Source: Cynocephalus volans
Taxonomy: Eukaryota; Chordata; Mammalia; Dermoptera; Cynocephalidae
Length of the DNA: 64,000 nt
Assembly (NCBI RefSeq): GCF_027409185.1
Contig: NC_084467.1
Coordinates: 88,172,501 to 88,236,500, forward strand
Direction of reading: 5' to 3'
The position numbers and the translations under genes were made by a program. Below are positions 50,001-59,000 of the stretch, one piece after another. How positions within the stretch are numbered: the first letter of the stretch is position 1; each line of letters opens with the position of its first letter. The notes under the pieces were generated by a model that was not told where the DNA came from, did not search any database, and worked only from the letters and a program-made list of their open reading frames with translations.

Positions 50001-53000
50001 GACACTAAAAGCAAAAGAGGGCAAAGGCAGTGAAAATACAAAACTGATTTTATACCAGTGATCATCAGAACTTTTGGGATTTCTGTCTTAAAAAAAAAAG
50101 AAAAGAAAAGTGTAAGGGTTAGAATTATGAAGTTTATATTTTCTATTTTGTTCATTTCTAAATCACTTGAATATTTTTAGAAAAAAATATATAAGAAAAA
50201 TATTTTCATTCTGAAGGAAAAAAATAATCTTTGGAGAGAGAGTTTCAAAATTATAGCAAAGTAATAGAGCTCAATAGAAAAGGGAGAATTTGTAGAGGTG
50301 AAGTCAATATTTATCAAAACAATATTCTATAGAGGTTTTAATCAGAAGAGCATACAATAGTCTTAGATAAACATTAGGTGAGAAATATGTTTCGGGATGG
50401 ACTTACAATGATAAGAATTGGAAAACAAACATCTGTAGAAAATTCTATGAAGTAGAAAACTGAATAAATAGAGAAGTCAGAATCAAGAAAATAATACATA
50501 AAACAAAAGGAAGATGAGTTATTCTATTTGTTGCTAGAACTTTCCTCACAGAAAAGAAGATACTACAAAAAAGAGACATTGGTGTAAAAATAATTAAAAC
50601 TATTCAGTATATTATTTTAAAATGTAGGGGAGCTGGCCGGTTAGCTCAGTTGGTTAGAGCACAGCCTTCCCACATCAGGGTCACAGGTTCAGATCCCCAT
50701 ACCAGCCAGCCATAAATAAATAAATAATTAATTAATTAAAATGTAGAGATTTGATGAAAACATGGGAAATAAGTACAAACATAAAGAAAAACAAAATACA
50801 CATGAATCAAATTTGCCCTACCTTTGCAAATGCCCTAAGATGGTACTACAGATTTAATGTCCACTTGAGTTGAGAAGTGGCAAAGGCAGATAATATATTT
50901 GTTATTGTGTTCCCTATGACATTTGGGAAAATCTTCAAAATTGGGAGGAGACAGTTTACCTGCCCCAACAGATTTCTATACAGACACAAAATTGGTCTAA
51001 TTTGGGAAACAGTGCTTCATGGCAGTGGTTATCAAATTGTGGTCCTTAGACCAGAATAATCAATATCACATGGGAACTTGTTAGGAAATCAAATTCTTAG
51101 ACTCCACTCCAGGCCTACTATATCATAGACTCTGGGGATGGAGCTCAGCAATCTAGTCTAACGAGCTCCCCAGGTGATTCTCATGCACACTAAACTTTTA
51201 GAACCACTGCCTTATAGAATATCTATCAGCAAGAAGAGAAATGTTGACCTGGTTTTAATGTCCCAAAAGACTGCTTGACAATCCTATTATAAAATGCAAT
51301 AGAGAATGCAAACAAATCCCTCAGTCACTTTGGAGTTACAAACAAATACACTTAAGAAGTGACTTTTAGAACCTAACTTGCTTGAAAATGAAGCCAAAAA
51401 AAAAAAAAAAAGTAGTAAATAACTGAATTTAATGAAATAGGAGGAAAAAAGAGTATACAATTAATAAAATGAAAAACTGGTTCTTCAAAAACACTAAAAA
51501 ACAGACAAACCAGCAAGTCTCATAAAACACAAATTAAGAACATAAAAGAAATGATAGAAATTTAAAAAAATCAAAAGACAGTATTACGATATTGTAGTTA
51601 ATACACTTAAACACACACATGAAATGCATGGCTTTTTTGGAAATATAAATTAACAAAACTGGGCCGACCTCGTGGCGCACTCGGGACAGTGCGGCAGTGG
51701 GAGCGCAGCAGTGCTCCCGCAGCAGGTTGGGATCCTATGTACGGATGGCCGGTGCGCTCACTGGCTGAGCGCGGTGCGGCCGGTCACAAAAAAAATAAAT
51801 AAATAAAATAAAAAAAATAAATTAACAAAACTAATTCAAGAAAAAACAGAAAATTCAAACAGACAATCATCATGGAATAAATGGGGAAACAACTTAAAGA
51901 TGAATGCCTCTAATAGGCACCAGATCCAAATGATGTTAAAAGCCTAATTGTATCAAACCTTCAAAGAATAGATAATTGTTATTTCACTGATTCAAAGCAT
52001 AGAGAAAACTAGAAAATGTTCTCATTCATCTCATGAGGCTAGCATAATTCTAATACCATAGTCCATAGCCCACAATTGTAATAAGCACAGTAAGATGGGG
52101 GAAAATGGCAATATCAGACCAATGTCACTCATGAGTATAAATACAAACATCCTAAATTAAATATTAGTGAATTGATCCATAGTGAATTAAAAATTCCTGT
52201 GACTATTTTTAAGTATTATTCTATGAATTTTAAAATGGTTCAACACTTGGAAATCTACTGTTATAATTTATTACATTATTATATTAAAGAGAAAAATATG
52301 ATTATTTAGTTAGATACCCAAAAACAATTTCATTTGACTTAGCACTCTTCGGATTGAAACTCTTAGGAAGCAAGGAAGAGAAGGAAACTCTCTCAAATGC
52401 AAAGCAAACATCACACCTAATGGTGAGACATTTTAGTCATTTATTAAAAAAAGACTACAACAAGAAAAAGATTCCACTATTCAGCACTTTTTTGAACAAG
52501 GAAAAAAGAAAGACACAAATCTTAAGAAGAGACAAACTACTATTTTTTACAGTTTATATATCTTCCAGAAAAACTAAGAGAATCATCTCCAAAACTATTA
52601 GAATTCATATATAAATTTAGTAAAGATATGACATTAATATACACTACCAATAAGCAGTTAGAAAATTTAACCACAGTGGCAGATGTGGGGGAGTGGATGC
52701 TCCCATTTATACAGCAAAAACCTGTAAAATACCTAGACAAAAACATTGTTTAATAGCACTGTAAAAGAAAAAGAGAGAAGGAAAGAAGGGATGGAGGGAA
52801 ATAGAGTGAACTATAAGCCTATTTTAAACAAATAAGGCCTGAATAAATCTTTACATTATATGAGAAAACTCTAAAGATATCAGTTCTGAACAATAGTCTA
52901 GAGACAAGCCCAAATACATAAAGGAATTTAGTATACAATAAAGGTAGTATTTTAAATCACTGGAGGAATATGGTATTGGAACAACTGCTTGATGTCAAAA

Positions 53001-56000
53001 AAACCCACCTCATATTGTATTCCAGAAAAATATATTCCAAATAAAGAGCTAAATATAGCATGAAAATTATAAAAATATTAGAATATTGGAGAATATTTTT
53101 CATAACCTTGGGGTGACAAAGGTTTTCCAAACACGAAAGGAAACCTTAAACCACAGAGGCAATGTTTTTTGTTTTGTTTTGTTTTGTTTTTTGTGACCGG
53201 TAAGGGGATCGCAACCCTTGGCCTGGTGTCGCCCGCATCGCGTTCAGCCAGTGAGCGCACCGGCCATCCCCATATAGGATCCGAACCCGCGGCAGGAGCG
53301 CCAGCACCGCACTCTCCGGAGTGAGCCACCGGGTTGGCCCCAGAGGCAATGTTTGACAGATTTGAAGACATTCAAATGAAAAGGATTGTACAAGGCCAAA
53401 GATCCTGGTAATTGGCACATGACAGGCTGGGAGAAAATGTTTATAACACATATGATAGGTAAGGTATTATATACTTACTTTATACCATTAAGAAATGAAA
53501 AGGCAAGCCATAGACAAAAATATTAGCAATGTATATGTCTGACAAAGGATTTATGTCCAGAATACACAAAGAATTCCTACAAATCTATAAGAAAAATACT
53601 AACAGGCCAATTTTCAAATGGGCAATGACTGAATGGACACTTCACATGAGAATATTCAAGTAATCAATATGCATATGAAAAAGTGTTCATTATTATGAGA
53701 TACTATTACTCACCCACAGAATGGCAGTGTGAACTGGTATACCTACTTTGGAAACTGGCAGTTTCTACTAAAGCTAAACGTATGTCTACACTAGAACCCA
53801 GCCATTCCAATCCTAGATACATACCCAAGAAAAAAGAGTGCATATGTCCACGAAAGGACATGTACAAGAATGTTCATGGCAGTTTAATTAATAATAATAG
53901 TAAAATACCAGAAACAACTCAAATACATACAAACAGGAAAACAGATAACGATATAGTCAAATAACAGAATATTACATGACAATAAGAAGAAATACACAAG
54001 AACATAGTTGAATCTGAAAGATACTGTATTATGCCGAGTGAAAGAAGCCATACACAAATAAATACATACTATATGATTCCATTTATATGAAATTCAAGAA
54101 AAGGCAAAACTAATGAATGACAGAAGTCAGAAGTGTGATGACCTCTCATGGGAGTCTTATATGGATTGAGAAGGCACACAAGGGACCCTAGAGACATGCT
54201 ACAATTTTCTGAATCTTAATTTGGGTGAAAGTTACACACACAAAAACTCATCAAGCTATATACCCTTAGGAGCAAACATCTAGTAAAGTATATAAAAACA
54301 AAAATAAAATTGAATATTAAAAAAGCTATAACAGAAAAAGTAAAAAAGAAATCCACAATACAAAGCAGTAGAAAATGATAATCACACAGAAAAAGGGAGC
54401 AAAAGATATTAAAAAGTAATCCAGAGAAGAAATAAAAATAGTCAAAAGTTATATTAAAAGATGCTTATCTTCACTTAAAAAAAAGGAATATAAATTAAAA
54501 TAAGTACAACCTTAATAACTATCAGGTGGCAAAGAGTAAGGTTAATAATGTCAAGAGCATGGGGAAATAAGTATCCTCATACACTATCTTTGAGATTCCA
54601 TTTGGTACAAACTTTTTGGGTGGCAACTTTGCAGTATACATCAATATTTTATATGTATACATTGCAATCTCACTTCTAGGGACAAAGGATGTTCACTGTA
54701 GTACTGTTTTGCAATAAACAAAATTCTGAACTATTTAAATATGCTCCAGTTGGGTAAGAAGTTAAATAATTTAAGTTATATTCAAACAATGAATACTATG
54801 CAACCACTAAAAATAAATATCTGTACTGATATAAAATGACATTTATGATGTGTCAGTATCATGTCAAGTGAAAAAAAAGTTACAATCAATATATCCAGTA
54901 AGACACATTAGTATAGAAGAAAACCAAAAACCCACTATGTGTGTACCTATACAGCTATAATTATACAATTTGGTTATAAATTTATAAATAAGTACTTATA
55001 CATTGCATATTATTTACATATAGATAGAGAAAAGTCTGGAAAAACACACATCAAAAGGTTTATAGACTATCTCCTAGGTAGTAAGACTTCATAGGGTATC
55101 TCTGGAAATTAAAGAAAGACTTTTAATTTTTATTTTATATACTTCTGTAATGTTTAAAAGATTTAAAGCAAGCATAAATTACTTTTATAATTAATAAAAT
55201 GACCAACAGCAATTTTACTTTTCCAGTTTCCTTTAATATTCTTACCTGCAAGGCTTTTTCCTTCTCATTCGTCAGTTCCTGAGAATGCTTATTTGTCAGG
55301 GCTGCTGTGTGTGATGCCCATTCATTCCGTAACTTATCTAATTCTTGGATTTTTTCTGATAATGTCTGTATTAGAGTTCAACACAAAATATTAAGACAGT
55401 CTTCTGAACATGTTATACTTCTGACTAGAACATAGCAATATTTGCGAGGATATTAAAGAATAATGTGCAGCTTTTCAAGACATACCCAAAGCCTTTTCCT
55501 GAACAGATTTTTTTAAGTTGAGGAAATCAAGATTAGAATAAAGGCAATTTGGGAGCTAAAATGGCCTACAGGCCAAGTTTAACTATATTTAAGCTTCTAG
55601 TTAAATCTGGCTCTTCACTATGCAATACTCTCCGACATTAAGAAGTAAAGCAATCCAGGGTTGAGTAAGTCGGTCATAAAAAGTAGTCCACCTATTATAC
55701 ATAAAACCCAGTTACATGGTCCCCAAGAGGGTCATGTTGTACAGGGATATTTTCTGCCTGAAGCCATGAAGCTTAGCAGATACTTTGGCTCTCATTTCAA
55801 AAACTAGGGGCAAAAATATAGTAGTTATGATTGAAATGATGCTAAGCCTATGAAAGGAATTAATTCTAAACATAACAGAAGGAAGGGAAAGGTTTAGAAG
55901 ATAGCAACAGAGGAACGAGGTGAAAAAAAAGGGAGCAGAGAACTAATATGTGACAAATACTACACATTATCTTATTTAATGAGGTTCTGGAGGGAATATA

Positions 56001-59000
56001 TTTGGGATAAACAAAATGTTTGCGTTGAATAAAATATCTAAAAGAGAAAGTATCAGATTAAGATAATTAACTGGTAAGGGAAGGATTGCAAAAGGAGAGG
56101 AAATTCAATGGTGGCATGCTCTGAAAGATAATACACAAAAGCTTAGACCTGAGTCAAGAAGCATTTCAGAGCCAATATCTGGATGACTTGCAAAGACAAA
56201 ATGAAATCTGAATTACCTTTTGTGTGAAGTTCAGTTGCCTAGTAATCTCATCTAGTGAATGCGTCAATGATAATTTTTCTTCCTATTTATAAAAATAAAA
56301 TCAGGCAGTTTACAATTTAATCATCTCTAGCCCAGAAGCCAAGCTATTCAGTGTAACAAAGTAAAGCATCAGCATCATCCTGGAAGCTTTTTAGAAAAGC
56401 AGAATTTCAGGCTCCATTTCAGACCTCCTAAATGATAATCTACATTTTAACAGAATCTCCAGATGATATGTATACCACTAAACTTTTTTTTTCTTTCTTT
56501 TTTTTTTTTTTAAAAGATGACTGGTAAGGGGATCTTAACCCTAGACATGGTGTTGTCAGCACCACACTCTCCCAAGTAAGCTAACCAGACATAGCTATAT
56601 AGGGATCCGAACCCGTGGCCTTGGTGTTATCAGCACCACACTCTCCCAAGTGAGCCGTGGGCTGGCCCTTGTATACCATTAAACTTTGAAATGTACTGAT
56701 CTACAGCATTTAACTAAAAAGACTTTCTAAAAACTCTTAAGAGGCATCCCGATGTTGTTTCCTTGTGCCATATACCTTATATACCACTTTGTAATTATCA
56801 AGACACTTTCACATATTTTATCTCATTTAAGAGGGGCTAGATATCTACCAGCTGATGAAACCATGACACAAATGTTTAAGTGATCTGCCCAAGGTCACAG
56901 AAAATTATTAAAAATACTGGGACCTAAGCTTCTCTATTCCTGGTCCAGTTCTATCCTTGTTGTATCTCGACTAAATGAAAAACAATAAATTCTTGTGGGG
57001 GAAGGAGGGAGGGAAAAAATAAATTCATTATATGTTATAAAACTTTATTTGGAAAACAAAAACTAACGGCAATATATCTATCCATTAATTTATCAAAGAC
57101 CTTTGATACTTATTTAAAAAGAATAACTTATAACTTAAATTTAAATCTTACCTTGCTACATTTTAAACAGCCTGCTAGAAATTTCTTTATCTCCACATCA
57201 CTCCCAGGTAAAAGTTTTAGTGAAAGGTGTGTAAGATGCTTAAAAGGATTTGTCTCTATCACATTTAAAAATGCAGGTGAGTTATCCAAAATAGCTGCTG
57301 GAGAAACTAACTGTAGCAAAAACCTTTAAAAAGAAAATGTTACATTATAACACACTTACAAGATAGTGAAACTCTTCCATTGAATCATAATTCCTCTACT
57401 TAGAAAGATCAGGAAAGGAAGTATATTGAAAACATAGAAGCCAATATGAAAGGACTCCCAATGGTAAAAGATAAGATAAACACTGATCAAAACAAAGTGA
57501 ATACATAAAAGTCCATGAGTTCACAAGAGACAGCTGAGGGGGGACAGAGAGGGGAAAAAAAGCAAAAACTAAAAACAAAAACTCAGTGAGTACTACAGAA
57601 GTAAGTACAGTACCAGCTCCTTACTCTGATAATATGAAAGTAAGAATTAAGCATTTATCCTTTCCTATATGAAATTTCAGAGTAATCAAATAGACCTCAT
57701 TGACGAGGGAAAATTCTTCTTTATAGAACTATACCTAATAAACATAGACAGAATAACAAACTTATCATTTTGTAATTCCTAATGAAAAAACTGATTCAAA
57801 CAATCAACAATTGATGAAACCAACAAATAAAAGGCTGACAGTGAACTTTACAATGAAAGGATCAGGTATTAGCACCACAAGAATATGAATGAGCACACAC
57901 ACACACAAAATCTTATTCTTCCCTTTTTCCAAGATGATTACAAAAAATACTTGACATTGCTAAATATTTCAGAAAACTTTGGTGGTTTTCTCAAAACATG
58001 AAAATTAAGGTATAAATGTTTCTGATTCTAATTCTAAAATTTAATGGGGTCGTAATCCCAGTTTTAAAAATAAACAGGAGTACTTATAACCTAAATATTA
58101 TTTCCATTATATATTAGTACATGTAAAATATTTTGCCATCAACTCGTCTTCAAAGAGCCTGTCTTGAAAGAAGTTTAATAATGTAGTGACCTCATGTAAC
58201 TTACCTTGGAATTTCTTTGGCATGTTCTTGAGTACATTGCTGAAGGAGATCTATAAATTTTTGTGGAAAAGCTAAGAAGTCTACCAGAAGACCTTGCTGG
58301 AATTTTAAACTATTTAAAAGACAAGAAAAGAAATTTTTTAAAAATCTAATTACTATCTTTAATTATAAATACCCTAAAAGATTCTTTTTTTATTTACTGA
58401 ATGCCCATTATAACCAAGAAATTAGGTAGGGATTTTTATAGAACTTATTCAATGAGACGGAAAAGGTCAATAAATTTAGTTAAAGTTCAAAATTCTGAGC
58501 TGTTTTAGGCAGAATTCTGATTATCCATGAAAAATTTATTTTCAAAAAATCCTGAATAATTACAGTACAAATAGCCCAGTATTCCCAACATAATTAAATG
58601 TTCCTAATAGGTATGTGTTTCAAAGAGAACAGTATTAAGACACTGAAAAAACTTAGAAACTTACTTATGCCTGAATTAAACATATGACCAGAAAAAAATT
58701 TAGTTACCTTTGAAAATCTTCCTCAGATATAACAAGGTTATACAGGAAAAATGGATCCGTATCATCAGTCAGACGGATAACTAAATCCTAAAAGAAAGAT
58801 TGTTGAAAAGAGTTGTGGTAGACAAAAAAAACAAAAAAAACAAAAAAACAAAAAAAAAGAAAGATTGTTGTTTTTTAACGTTCTCAGTAGATCTAGCTTT
58901 TAGAGTAATTTCTTCCTTCTTGGAAGTAAAATGATCCAATAACACAGTTATACTTCAAGTAGTTTTGTTTTCTGGTGCACTGGTTTTTTATTAGTCTTAA

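Larger units (their letters stand above)
51410..54310 (+). mobile_element. Old L1M (ORF2 3' part and 3' UTR)
   Basis: Plus-strand ORF2 text: 'aacactaaaaaacagacaaac', then 'tgacaaaggatttatgtcca' at 53.54 kb, 'aaatgggcaatgactgaa' and 'gccattccaatcctagata'. It ends in a 3' UTR with 'gggtgaaagttacacacac'. Broken by stops and by SINEs at 51.66 and 53.17 kb. Confidence 0.8.
48625..55245 (-). other. SASS6: SASS6 intron 7 (6.6 kb)
   Basis: Contains a possible minus-strand L1M piece (49.4-49.85 kb), a CYN SINE (50.63 kb), a MER5-type element (51.02 kb), a plus-strand L1M (51.4-54.3 kb) with two CYN dimers, and another L1M piece (54.4-55.18 kb). The segments 48.7-49.3 and 49.9-50.6 kb are AT-rich with nothing I recognise. 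Confidence 0.75.

Noticed and set aside
50640..50705. tRNA-Ile gene
   Set aside because: Strong A- and B-box text, but the anticodon arm is replaced, the acceptor stem does not pair, and an A-rich tail and target duplications follow: it is a SINE.
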